From the NCBI RefSeq assembly GCF_017874535.1, contig NZ_JAGGLS010000003.1, positions 62,001 to 126,000 on the forward strand: DNA of 64,000 nucleotides, read 5' to 3'. Source of the DNA: Anaerococcus nagyae. Lineage in GTDB: Bacteria; Bacillota; Clostridia; Tissierellales; Peptoniphilaceae. Shown piece by piece: positions 20,254 to 27,699 of this stretch (position 1 is its first letter; the number at the start of each line of letters is the position of its first letter). Under the pieces are notes generated by a model. It ran no database searches and had not been told where the DNA came from. It saw only the letters and a program-made list of their open reading frames with translations. A program made the translations under genes and the position numbers.

Positions 20254-20704
20254 CCCATGAGATTTCTCCATTCACTACGTTCGGTCGAAATGAGTTATGC
20301 TTTCCCATATCGACTAGATGAATGTAGCTTGATTTGCTACATTCATCTCTAAAACTAGTGCGAATGAAATAAGCGCACTGAGAGATCTCTTGGGACTTCT
20401 CCATTCCGCTACACTACGTTGCGCTCCAGTCTAAATGGGTTATGGTTCACCATCTCGACTAAGCGAATGAAATGAGCGCATGGAGAGATCTAGTGTGGCT
20501 TTGCGCTCACTGCATTCGGTCGAAATGAGTTAGGATTTTCCATCTCGACTAGATGAATGTAGCTTGATTTACTACATTCATCCCTAAAATTAGTGCGAGA
20601 GCACGGAAAAGTTTGCTTTGCAAACGAGTTTTAGTATGAGCGTAAGCGAATGAACGCAGAGATCTCGTGTGGTTTCTGCGCTAACTAGATTTGGTTGAAA
20701 TGGG
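20254..20704 (+). repeat. Tandem palindromic repeat array B (three units plus a half unit)
   Basis: Right half of a unit ends TCGGTCGAAATG (20281-20292). Full units begin ATATCGACTAGATG (20307), ATCTCGACTAAGCG (20452) and ATCTCGACTAGATG (20542), with linkers such as GGTTATGGTTCACC. Units 1 and 3 carry an extra perfect hairpin GATGAATGTAG...CTACATTCATC. Unit 3 also has GTGC-GAGA-GCAC and GTTTGC-TTT-GCAAAC hairpins. Same family and orientation as array A; non-coding. Confidence 0.85.
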
Positions 20705-20863
20705 CAAATTATAAATCTTTCTTATTATCATTGTTATTAAATAAAAGTTAAAAATAAGCCAGCAGATAATAACAAAATATATACTATATAATTTATTACC
20801 CTTATAACAATTGTTATATATTTGTAAATCTTTGCAATATATTAGCACAATCTTTTTTATTAC
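20705..20863 (+). other. AT-rich spacer between array B and the symporter promoter
   Basis: There is no open reading frame of plausible length and codon style. Nothing else is recognised until the promoter at 20864. Confidence 0.5.
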
Positions 20864-20892
20864 TTGCAATAATTAAAAAAATTTTATATAAT
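20864..20892 (+). promoter_or_regulatory. Promoter of the Na+:alanine symporter gene
   Basis: -35 TTGCAA (20864-20869), 17-bp spacer, -10 TATAAT (20887-20892). The AGGAGG ribosome site and ATG 20933 follow. Confidence 0.75.
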
Positions 20893-20932
20893 AGGTAAGT
20901 ATTTCATATAAGATTAAGTTAGGAGGAATTAT

Positions 20933-22336
20933 ATGCAATATTTGCTTAATGCAGCAGATTTTTTGTGGTCCCATGTCATTGGCTACGTTTTACTTGCGGT
21001 AGGACTGTACTATTCATTAAGACTTGGATTTCCACAATTTAAATATTCTGGACAAATTAAGAAAGTTTTAAGAAAAAACTTAAAAAGTTCTGAAGGTGTC
21101 AGTGGTTTTGCAGCACTTGCAACTGCAGTTGGTGGACAGGTTGGTACAGGTTCTTTAGTAGGGGTAGCCTCAGCTATAGCTTATGGTGGACCTGGTGCTA
21201 TTTTTTGGATGTGGATTACAGCTCTTTTGGGGATGATCATCACATTTGCTGAAACTGTTTTAGGACAATTATATAGAGTGAAATTAGATGATGGTACATA
21301 CAGAGGAGGTCCTGCTTATTACGTACAAAATGGTCTTCATTCAAGAGTTTTTGCCGTAATAACAGCATTCTTCTACATAATAGGTGTAGGCTTATGTATA
21401 GCCTTTATGCAATCTAACTCTATCAGTCAAGCGTTTACAGGAGTTGTAGATGCCAATCCAATTTGGCCTGGTATAGTTGTGGCTATAGCTGCTGCAATCA
21501 TTACTATTGGTGGTGTTAAAAGACTTACAAACTTCTCTTCAAGAGTAGTTCCAGTAATGGCTGGCGCTTATGTACTTGTAGTTTTGATAATAGTTATAAC
21601 AAATATAACAAAGTTTCCAGCGGTTATTGGCCTTATATTTAAAAGTGCTTTTACTGCTCAAGCAGCCGTTGGTGGTATTATAGGCCATACAGTTATGGAT
21701 GCCTTTAGACATGGTGTTGCTCGTGGATTATTTTCAAATGATGCTGGGAATGGTATAGCTGGTATCATGCATGCAGCTGCTGATGTTAAACATCCTGCTG
21801 AACAAGGATTTTTAGGTATGTTTGGTACCTTTGTAACAACAATTATTATTTGTTCATTGTCAGCTTTTTCCCTACTTTTGACAGGAGTTGTTGGCGATCC
21901 AGCTAATGGTGATGGAATTGTTTTAGTTCAAGATGCTTTCCAAACTATAATGGGAATACCTGGTAGATGGTTAGTATTTTTTGCTATGCTAATGTTTGGT
22001 TTTACAACTCTTATAGCTGATTTATTCTATGGTGAAAGTAATATAATTCTTATCTTTAAGGAAAAATATAAAGTCCCACTTTGGATTTATAGGATTATTG
22101 CATTTATCATGTTTATTGTAGCTACACAAATGGATCTAGAACTTGTATGGGGATTCATAGATGTATTTGTTGGTATAGTTGTAATTATCAACGTAATTTC
22201 CTTATTCCTATTATTTAAGGATGTTAGAATGGTACTTAATGACTATAAGAGACAACTTGATGAAGGAATAGAAGATCCTGTATGGCACAGAGAAAAAGAA
22301 TATCATTTACATTCATATAAAGAAAATAAAAAATAA
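20933..22336 (+). CDS. Sodium:alanine/glycine symporter (AGCS family)
   Basis: Membrane carrier that brings in alanine or glycine with Na+. It is 467 residues with about 11 hydrophobic helices. Family signatures seen are the GFAALATAVGGQVGTGSLVGVA stretch early on (about residues 60-80), a GGPGAIFWMWITAL segment, and HGVARGLFSNDAGNGIAGIMHAAA near residue 260. The C-terminal tail is cytoplasmic and charged (YHLHSYKENKK). It is monocistronic, with its own consensus promoter, and ends in the structured repeat that doubles as a terminator. Substrate is from family knowledge. Confidence 0.94.
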   Translation: MQYLLNAADFLWSHVIGYVLLAVGLYYSLRLGFPQFKYSGQIKKVLRKNLKSSEGVSGFAALATAVGGQVGTGSLVGVASAIAYGGPGAIFWMWITALLGMIITFAETVLGQLYRVKLDDGTYRGGPAYYVQNGLHSRVFAVITAFFYIIGVGLCIAFMQSNSISQAFTGVVDANPIWPGIVVAIAAAIITIGGVKRLTNFSSRVVPVMAGAYVLVVLIIVITNITKFPAVIGLIFKSAFTAQAAVGGIIGHTVMDAFRHGVARGLFSNDAGNGIAGIMHAAADVKHPAEQGFLGMFGTFVTTIIICSLSAFSLLLTGVVGDPANGDGIVLVQDAFQTIMGIPGRWLVFFAMLMFGFTTLIADLFYGESNIILIFKEKYKVPLWIYRIIAFIMFIVATQMDLELVWGFIDVFVGIVVIINVISLFLLFKDVRMVLNDYKRQLDEGIEDPVWHREKEYHLHSYKENKK

Positions 22337-22502
22337 TAAAAGGGGCTGTTGCAAAACTGTGAATAATTATCGTCCCACCATCAGAAGTTTCTCTTAAGAA
22401 ATTTTTTACATAGCCTGCAAGCTCATGGAGGTAAAATTTCCATAGATGTTCTTCTAATTATATTGGGACGATTTATTCATTCTGCACCAGCACCTTTTTT
22501 TA
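22337..22502 (+). repeat. Structured ~165-nt repeat element, copy 1 (also acts as terminator)
   Basis: The ends GGGGCTGTTGCAAAA and GCACCAGCACC plus TTTTTTT face each other. Inside, ATCGTCCCA (22369-22377) pairs with TGGGACGAT (22464-22472), then GAAATTTT...AC pairs with GTAAAATTTC. The apex holds TAGCCTGCAAGCTCATGGAG with a small CTC-ATG-GAG loop. A homologous copy lies at 31374-31520 (minus strand) and a probable shortened relative at 39152-39204. This one directly follows the symporter stop in sense orientation. Confidence 0.75.
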
Positions 22503-22930
22503 TGTAAGGTATGGAATTATAGTAAGATAGCTTATTTTATAAACTTGTCAATTAACATCTAAAATACATAATTTCTTTTTAATTTATTTCACCTATATTG
22601 ATCTCATAACTATAGTTTTCTCATAGCATTATTAAAATCTACATTTCTAATTATTGTTCTTATCTCTAGAATTATATAGATTTTGTTTTATATTTTTTAA
22701 AATAAAATTTTAATTATAAATTTTACTCATATATATTTGCTATAAATACTAGCTTTCAAGGATTTTATAGATGCATACAATAGTTATAAAATATGAGAAG
22801 TATTTTAATTTTAAAATTCAATATATTATATTTAATAAGTAACCACAAAAATGTGTATTTTAATATTTTCAGTATGTGTTATCATAATAATCGACAAGGA
22901 CATATAACATAAACACAAGGGGGAAATATT
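22503..22930 (+). other. Long AT-rich leader before the secreted protein gene
   Basis: About 430 bp without a convincing gene. A possible extended -10, TGTTATCAT, is at 22877-22885, without a good -35. RBS AAGGGGGAAA precedes ATG 22931. The A/T richness is higher than in other gaps here. Confidence 0.45.
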
Positions 22931-23944
22931 ATGAAAAACACAAAAACAAAATTATTAGGACTAACACTATCAGCATCATTTGTATTATCTTCTCTAGCTC
23001 CAGCAGTAGCATCAGCTAGTGCAGAAGATGTAGCAACATCTAATTATGCTGTAACACAAATTGATCCAAGTGCAATAAATCCAGAAAAAATCAAAGATGT
23101 TATAGATAGAGCTGAATCATTAAAGAAAATTGTAAATAATTTACCTGTTCCAGGTAAAGGTGGTTACCTTAAAGCTTTAGATAAAATTATCGGAACTCTT
23201 AAAAATCTTGATCCTTCAAAAGCAGGCCCAAGAGTAGAACTAGCTTCTGATACAATTGAAGCAATCAGATTTTCAATTAAAGATATTCAAAATAAAACTA
23301 AGAAAGCTCATGTTGATATAGGAGTTGAAATAACAAAAGCAGCATTAGTTATGGTTGATCCATATGCAAGTAATGAAAAAATAGAAAAAGCTAGCGAGAA
23401 ATTACAAAAAGCTATAGAAACTGCAAAAGAATCAGCAGATATTACTGCGCAAGACGTTGCTACAATATATGTTAAAAAGCCTCTTGCTAATTTAATAGAA
23501 GAAGCTAGAAAACTTAGAAGAAATAAAGATCTTACAGAAGATCAAAAAGCTGAATTAAATAAAGCTATCAAAGAAGCAGTTCATACTAAAAACCAAGCTA
23601 GAGTTACCGTTGGAGAAATCACTGCTGCACAAGCTAAACTACAAAATTTCTTAGATAACTTTACAATTGGTAAAGTAGAAAATCCTACTGAAGAAGAAAC
23701 TATAGATCCAGAATTCAACGATAAAGATGTAACAAAGGAAGAGGATTCTGATCTTGTTGATCTTGAAAATTTAGATACTACTGATGTGGAAGAGCCAGAA
23801 GAAACAGGAGAAGCAGAAAAAACTCCTGAAGAATCTGAAGAAGAAGCAGAGGAAACTTCTGAAGCAACAGAAGAAGAAACTAAAAATACAGAAGAAATTC
23901 CAGAAGCTCCAGAAGAAAACGAAACAATAGAAATTAACGAATAA
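22931..23944 (+). CDS. Secreted helical protein with acidic C-terminal tail, function unknown
   Basis: I do not recognise a named family. It is 337 residues. A Sec signal peptide is clear: MKNTKTK, a hydrophobic stretch LLGLTLSASFVLSSLAP, and a likely cut after AVASASA (about residue 31). The mature part (about 40-245) is predicted helical. Its segment DLTEDQKAELNKAIKEA resembles FIVAR/three-helix surface modules. The last ~85 residues are almost only Glu, Thr, Pro and Ala (EEPEETGEAEKTPEESEE and similar). No LPxTG anchor, no C-terminal membrane helix and no lipobox Cys are present, so it should be released or held by charge. It is monocistronic, with a strong RBS and its own terminator. Role could be surface, metal binding or host contact; unproven. 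Confidence 0.75.
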   Translation: MKNTKTKLLGLTLSASFVLSSLAPAVASASAEDVATSNYAVTQIDPSAINPEKIKDVIDRAESLKKIVNNLPVPGKGGYLKALDKIIGTLKNLDPSKAGPRVELASDTIEAIRFSIKDIQNKTKKAHVDIGVEITKAALVMVDPYASNEKIEKASEKLQKAIETAKESADITAQDVATIYVKKPLANLIEEARKLRRNKDLTEDQKAELNKAIKEAVHTKNQARVTVGEITAAQAKLQNFLDNFTIGKVENPTEEETIDPEFNDKDVTKEEDSDLVDLENLDTTDVEEPEETGEAEKTPEESEEEAEETSEATEEETKNTEEIPEAPEENETIEINE

Positions 23945-23988
23945 TTTCTTCTATAATATCCTTCTATTATACAAGTATTTTAGATGAT

Positions 23989-24015
23989 TGAGGACCTTAT
24001 GGTCCTCTTTTTTTC
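23989..24015 (+). terminator. Terminator after the secreted protein gene
   Basis: GAGGACC (23990-23996) with a TTAT loop pairs with GGTCCTC (24001-24007), followed by seven T. Confidence 0.93.
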
Positions 24016-24093
24016 GAGTAATTAAATGTTTAAAAATACTTTTATAGGTTATAAAAGTCAATAAAATGGTTATTATAATTATAGAGGAATATT

Positions 24094-24780
24094 ATGAAAA
24101 ATAAAATTTTAATGGTTCTTACAAATAGATCCAGATATGAAAATGGTTTTGAAAAAACAGGTTTGTGGCTGAGTGAAGCTACCGAATTTATAGACGAAGT
24201 AAATTTTAGATATGAGATTGATTATGTAAGCTCCAAAGGAGGAAAAGTTCCATTAGATCCGCGAAGCCTAGAAAAGAAATATGTGAAAAAACGTGATATA
24301 GAGATTATGGAAAGTTTTGATTTTAAAAATCGTGCTTTAACAAATTCTCTAAGACCAGATCAAATAAACCCCAGTGAATATATAGCCATTTATTATGCTG
24401 GCGGACATGGTGTACTTTGGGATTATCCTCATGATTATAATGTACAAGTCCTAGCCTCATATATTTATAATCATGGAGGCTACATAGCTACAGTTTGCCA
24501 TGGACTAGCAGGGATACTAAATCTATTAGATATGAAAGGTGGATATTTTATTAAAGACAAAAATGTCACAGGTTTTACTAATGCTGAAGAAATATTAGGA
24601 GGAAAGTTTAATAAGCTTCCATTTTTAACTGAAAATGAAGCTCGTAGAAGAGGAGCAAGTTTTAATCAATATTTGCCTTTTACAGAATATGTAATAAAAG
24701 ATGGTAGATTAATTACTGGTCAAAACCCTCAATCAGCTAGAAAAGTAGCACAGATATTATTAAGTAATATATCAAAATAG
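24094..24780 (+). CDS. DJ-1/PfpI superfamily protein, Hsp31-like
   Basis: Class I glutamine-amidotransferase-like fold, Hsp31/glyoxalase III branch; it probably handles methylglyoxal or protein glycation damage. It is 228 residues. The nucleophile elbow is ATVCHGLAG with Cys near 135, and YYAGGHGVLWDYP (about residues 104-116) is the oxyanion and acid-residue region typical of the YDR533c/Hsp31 type. It is longer than the 170-residue PfpI type found at 31534. Terminators lie on both sides, so it is a single-gene unit. Chaperone versus enzyme role is not decidable here. Confidence 0.88.
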   Translation: MKNKILMVLTNRSRYENGFEKTGLWLSEATEFIDEVNFRYEIDYVSSKGGKVPLDPRSLEKKYVKKRDIEIMESFDFKNRALTNSLRPDQINPSEYIAIYYAGGHGVLWDYPHDYNVQVLASYIYNHGGYIATVCHGLAGILNLLDMKGGYFIKDKNVTGFTNAEEILGGKFNKLPFLTENEARRRGASFNQYLPFTEYVIKDGRLITGQNPQSARKVAQILLSNISK

Positions 24781-24818
24781 TATCATTTTCTTAGTTAAAT
24801 ACTATATATAATTATTAT

Positions 24819-24847
24819 GTAAGTCCTTAGGGCTTACTTTATTTTTA
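24819..24847 (+). terminator. Terminator after the Hsp31-like gene
   Basis: GTAAGTCC (24819-24826) with a TTA loop pairs with GGGCTTAC (24830-24837), followed by TTTATTTTT. The following ~210 bp are AT-rich with no gene seen. Confidence 0.82.
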
Positions 24848-25061
24848 TTTAAAATATTTAAATAAAAAAATAATATAAAAATTCTTTTAAATAATTTTCT
24901 AATATTTATATTGGCAAATTTTTGATTATTAATTATAATAATTACTAGTCGTATTTATTAGAGCTTGATGAAATATTTAAATTTATTATCAATATAAGCA
25001 ATATGGCGTTATTTTTTATTACAGCTTTAAAAAAAGATGAATTACATAGTTAGGATATTTG

Positions 25062-25343
25062 ATGTATATATATTTATTAGATATAAAATTTAAAATTGAT
25101 TGTAGTTTTAGCCTCAAAGATAAGAGGGAAGTTATCAGATCAATCATAGATTATGCTAGAAATTCTCTTAAGATATCGTCTGCAGGGCTTACAGATAATG
25201 ATATGAGAAATTTTGCCCATTTAGGATTTGTAACCATATCAAATGATAATGATAAAGCTAAAACTATTCTTGAAAAGTTAGTTAATCGAATAGAGATAAA
25301 ATATCCAATAGAAATAACTGATTATTACATAGAAAGGATTTAA
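25062..25343 (+). CDS. DUF503 family protein
   Basis: Small conserved protein of unknown function (DUF503, YlxP-like). It is 93 residues from ATG 25062, chosen over a TTG 3 nt earlier because AGGA lies 6 nt before the ATG. The N-terminal strand YIYLLDIKFKIDCSFSLKDKR matches the family pattern with the conserved SLKDKR. The middle ISSAGLTDNDMRNFAHLGFVTIS carries the family's alternating strand, and the C-terminus ends in the conserved helix and strand. In many Firmicutes the gene sits between infB and rbfA; here it is instead beside a flavodoxin/ferredoxin gene (1 nt gap), so the usual ribosome context is absent. Confidence 0.82.
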   Translation: MYIYLLDIKFKIDCSFSLKDKREVIRSIIDYARNSLKISSAGLTDNDMRNFAHLGFVTISNDNDKAKTILEKLVNRIEIKYPIEITDYYIERI

Positions 25344-25344
25344 T

Positions 25345-26112
25345 ATGCTAATATATTTTTCAGCAACAGGCAATACTAAGCATTTAGTAGAAGAAATTGC
25401 CTATAAAGATGAAGAAATAATTGCAATAGATAATGCAGATAAGATAAAAGAAATTAATTTAGGAAAAAATGATAGGCTTGGAATATTAGCTCCAACTTAT
25501 GCAGGAGGACTTCCAGAAAATTTAAAAGTTTTTTTGGAAAATTTAATTATAAACTATACTAGTCATCCTTATACATTTTACATAGGAACTTGTGGTGGCT
25601 CTACAGGTTTTAGTAGCAAAGAGCTAAGGGATATATTTATAAAAAAGGGAATGGAGCTAGAAGCAAGCTTTTCAATAAAAATGCCAGATGCATTTCTTCT
25701 TTTAACAGACGTAAATGACAAAGAAAAGATAAACCGAATTAATAAACAAGCCGATAGAGAAATATTAAATATAAAGCAAAAGCTTGATAGTGGAGCTATA
25801 GGTGATTTTGTTGAATCAAAATTACCAAAAGCCATTGCTAGTGCAGTTCAATCAGCCTATGGGAAGTTTAGATTAACTGATAAATTTAAGGTAAGCAATG
25901 CATGTATATCTTGTGGAATCTGTGCTAGAGATTGTCCAGTAGATACAATTAAGATAACTATGGATAGACCTACTTGGGTAAAAGAATCATGTTTACTTTG
26001 TCTAAGGTGCTTGCATGCTTGTCCGACAAATGCTATTAGTTATGGAAAGAAGACTAAGGGTCGTGGTCAATACCTACATCCTTCATATCATGATAATTTA
26101 GATGAATTATAG
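25345..26112 (+). CDS. EFR1-family flavodoxin-ferredoxin fusion protein
   Basis: Electron carrier that joins a flavodoxin-like FMN domain to a two-cluster ferredoxin. It is 255 residues. The N-terminal YFSATGNTKHL is the FMN phosphate loop and GTCGGSTG near residue 90 also contacts flavin. The C-terminus has two 4Fe-4S motifs, CISCGICARDCP (about 192-203) and CLLCLRCLHACP (about 220-231). It is typical of strict anaerobes, passing low-potential electrons, for instance from pyruvate oxidation, to unknown partners. It starts 1 nt after DUF503. The acceptor is not known. Confidence 0.92.
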   Translation: MLIYFSATGNTKHLVEEIAYKDEEIIAIDNADKIKEINLGKNDRLGILAPTYAGGLPENLKVFLENLIINYTSHPYTFYIGTCGGSTGFSSKELRDIFIKKGMELEASFSIKMPDAFLLLTDVNDKEKINRINKQADREILNIKQKLDSGAIGDFVESKLPKAIASAVQSAYGKFRLTDKFKVSNACISCGICARDCPVDTIKITMDRPTWVKESCLLCLRCLHACPTNAISYGKKTKGRGQYLHPSYHDNLDEL

Positions 26113-26117
26113 AAGAT

Positions 26118-26150
26118 AAAAGTGGGTAGACATCTAATACCCGCTTTATT
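26118..26150 (+). terminator. Terminator after the EFR1 gene
   Basis: AAGTGGGTA pairs with TACCCGCTT across a 9-nt loop. The tail TTATTAATT is poor in uninterrupted T. Confidence 0.6.
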
Positions 26151-26174
26151 AATTAAAAAAATGAGGAGGATAAT

Positions 26175-26525
26175 ATGAAATTAATTTGTTATAAAAAATG
26201 TACTACCTGTAAGGGCGTAGAGAAAATGTTAGAAGAAAAAGGTATTTCTTATGATTATCGTGATATAAAAGAAGATAATCCAAAATCAAGTGAACTTAAA
26301 TCTTGGCATGAAAAAACAGGATTACCAATAAAAAGGTTCTTTAATACTTCTGGTAAGATTTATAGAGAAAATAATTTAAAAGATAAGGTAAATGATATGA
26401 GTTTAGATGAGGCTTATGATCTTTTATCAACTGATGGGATGCTTGTAAAAAGGCCAATACTCTTCACTGATGAGGGAGAAATTTTTGTAGGACCAGATGT
26501 AAAGAAATATATAGAAAGTTTATGA
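26175..26525 (+). CDS. ArsC/Spx/YffB-family thioredoxin-fold protein
   Basis: Thioredoxin-like reductase or regulator. It is 116 residues with GAGGAGG before ATG. The N-terminal KKCTTCKGVEKML has a CxxC (Cys 9 and 12) as in Spx and YffB rather than the single Cys of R773 ArsC. The later GMLVKRPILFTDEG holds the conserved KRP of the ArsC fold. Arsenate reduction is unlikely without the ArsC catalytic arginine set; a glutathione- or bacillithiol-independent redox role fits better. Its stop overlaps the next ATG by four bases, linking it to the membrane protein and the methionine-sulfoxide enzyme downstream. Confidence 0.88.
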   Translation: MKLICYKKCTTCKGVEKMLEEKGISYDYRDIKEDNPKSSELKSWHEKTGLPIKRFFNTSGKIYRENNLKDKVNDMSLDEAYDLLSTDGMLVKRPILFTDEGEIFVGPDVKKYIESL

Positions 26526-27130
26526 AAAAAAGATATAAATTTAACATAACGCGTTATATAATATATCTAATAATATTAGTTATTGCTTATCATTTTGTAA
26601 TAAGTCATCCATTTACTAATAAAGAAAAAACGCGAGATGAAATAGTATCAGAAAATATAAAAGATTTAGAAAAATCTACAAATGAACTAAAGGGACTTAT
26701 TAAAAAGGATAAAGATGCACTTAATTCGTTCTTTTATAATGAAAAAACTTACGAAAAGATAAGAGGTCTAATAGATACTTATCCAGATGATAGGGAACTA
26801 AAGATAAATGATAATTTAAAAATAATACTAAATCAAGAAGGCAGTCCTGTGAAGGTAAGATATAAGAGAGCAGAGTTTGAAATAGTAAATACCAAGCTTG
26901 CTCCTACAGAGGATAGTCAAAATAAGCCAGAAGTTATAACTGATGTAAAAGTTATAGAAAATCCTAATGGGATAAATAGATTTGAGCTGATTCATGATTT
27001 AAAGACTTATTTAGTAGATTCATATGGGCAAAATGCCTTAAATAATTTCTTAGATGGGATTATTAGAGATACTATTATAGAAAATAAGGAAATAATAGAT
27101 AAATTAGGTAAAAACAACAAGGAGAACTGA
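26522..27130 (+). CDS. Single-pass membrane-anchored protein, function unknown
   Basis: I do not recognise a family. It is 202 residues. The basic N-terminus MKKRYKFNITR is followed by one hydrophobic helix (YIIYLIILVIAYHFVI, about 12-27), so the rest should be outside the membrane (signal anchor). The outer part has a charged coiled-coil-like stretch (SENIKDLEKSTNELKGLIKKD), then a beta-rich centre (LKINDNLKIILNQEGSPVKVRYKRAEFEIVN in parts), and a helical C-terminus. There is no Cys or metal motif. Four-base overlap with the gene before and one-base overlap with the one after make it part of a three-gene redox operon. Confidence 0.75.
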   Translation: MKKRYKFNITRYIIYLIILVIAYHFVISHPFTNKEKTRDEIVSENIKDLEKSTNELKGLIKKDKDALNSFFYNEKTYEKIRGLIDTYPDDRELKINDNLKIILNQEGSPVKVRYKRAEFEIVNTKLAPTEDSQNKPEVITDVKVIENPNGINRFELIHDLKTYLVDSYGQNALNNFLDGIIRDTIIENKEIIDKLGKNNKEN

Positions 27131-27627
27131 TGACTTTTGAGTTAAAAGGCTTAGTAAATTTAGATGATAGAAAACGTATGGATGAGTTAATAAATTTTAT
27201 AAAAATACAATTAGATGATGAGAGTGATAAATTAGCTTTGATGAGTAATATATCAGCTTTTATTATGGGTTCCATAAGAGATCTAAACTGGGCTGGATTT
27301 TATTTTTATAAAGAAGATGAGCTTATCTTAGGGCCTTTTCAAGGACTCCCTGCTTGCACAAGACTTAGCTTAGATAAAGGAGTTTGTGCAAAAGCATTTT
27401 GTAATAAGAAAACTATAAAGGTTGATGATGTCCATGAGTTTACTGATCATATAGCTTGTGATAGTCAATCAGAAAGTGAGCTTGTACTTCCACTTTTCAA
27501 TGAAGAGAAAGTTTATGGAGTCCTAGATTTAGATTCTCCTATAAAAAATAGATTTACTGATATAGAGCTTGAGGGTTTCACAAAGATAGCTAAACTAATC
27601 GAAGAGAAAATATATGAAGAATTTTGA
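27130..27627 (+). CDS. GAF-domain free methionine-(R)-sulfoxide reductase
   Basis: Reduces free Met-R-sulfoxide, an oxidative-damage repair step in the cytoplasm. It is 165 residues, a single GAF domain. The three Cys positions typical of fRMsr are present: PACTRL (near 78), GVCAKAF (near 88) and IACDSQS (near 117), the last being the catalytic one. SISAFIMG-like and NWAGFYF segments also match. It is the last gene of the ArsC-like/membrane/fRMsr operon, and the ArsC-like protein could act as reductant (inference). Confidence 0.9.
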   Translation: MTFELKGLVNLDDRKRMDELINFIKIQLDDESDKLALMSNISAFIMGSIRDLNWAGFYFYKEDELILGPFQGLPACTRLSLDKGVCAKAFCNKKTIKVDDVHEFTDHIACDSQSESELVLPLFNEEKVYGVLDLDSPIKNRFTDIELEGFTKIAKLIEEKIYEEF

Positions 27628-27650
27628 GAAGGCCTATGTCTTCTTTTTGT
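27627..27650 (+). terminator. Terminator after the Met-sulfoxide reductase gene
   Basis: AGAAG (27627-27631) pairs with CTTCT (27640-27644), followed by TTTT and further T-rich runs. The stem is short. Confidence 0.6.
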
Positions 27651-27699
27651 GTTTTTTTTCTTTTTTTGATATAATTATTCAAATATTAAAGGAGAATTT

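Noticed and set aside
20681-20869. Minus-strand 62-codon open frame
   Set aside because: Begins in AT-rich spacer and overlaps the repeat; no ribosome site and atypical composition.
22337-22502. Intact insertion sequence, because the left end GGGGCTGTTGCAAAA resembles some IS termini
   Set aside because: Only ~165 bp, no transposase frame; at most a non-autonomous element.
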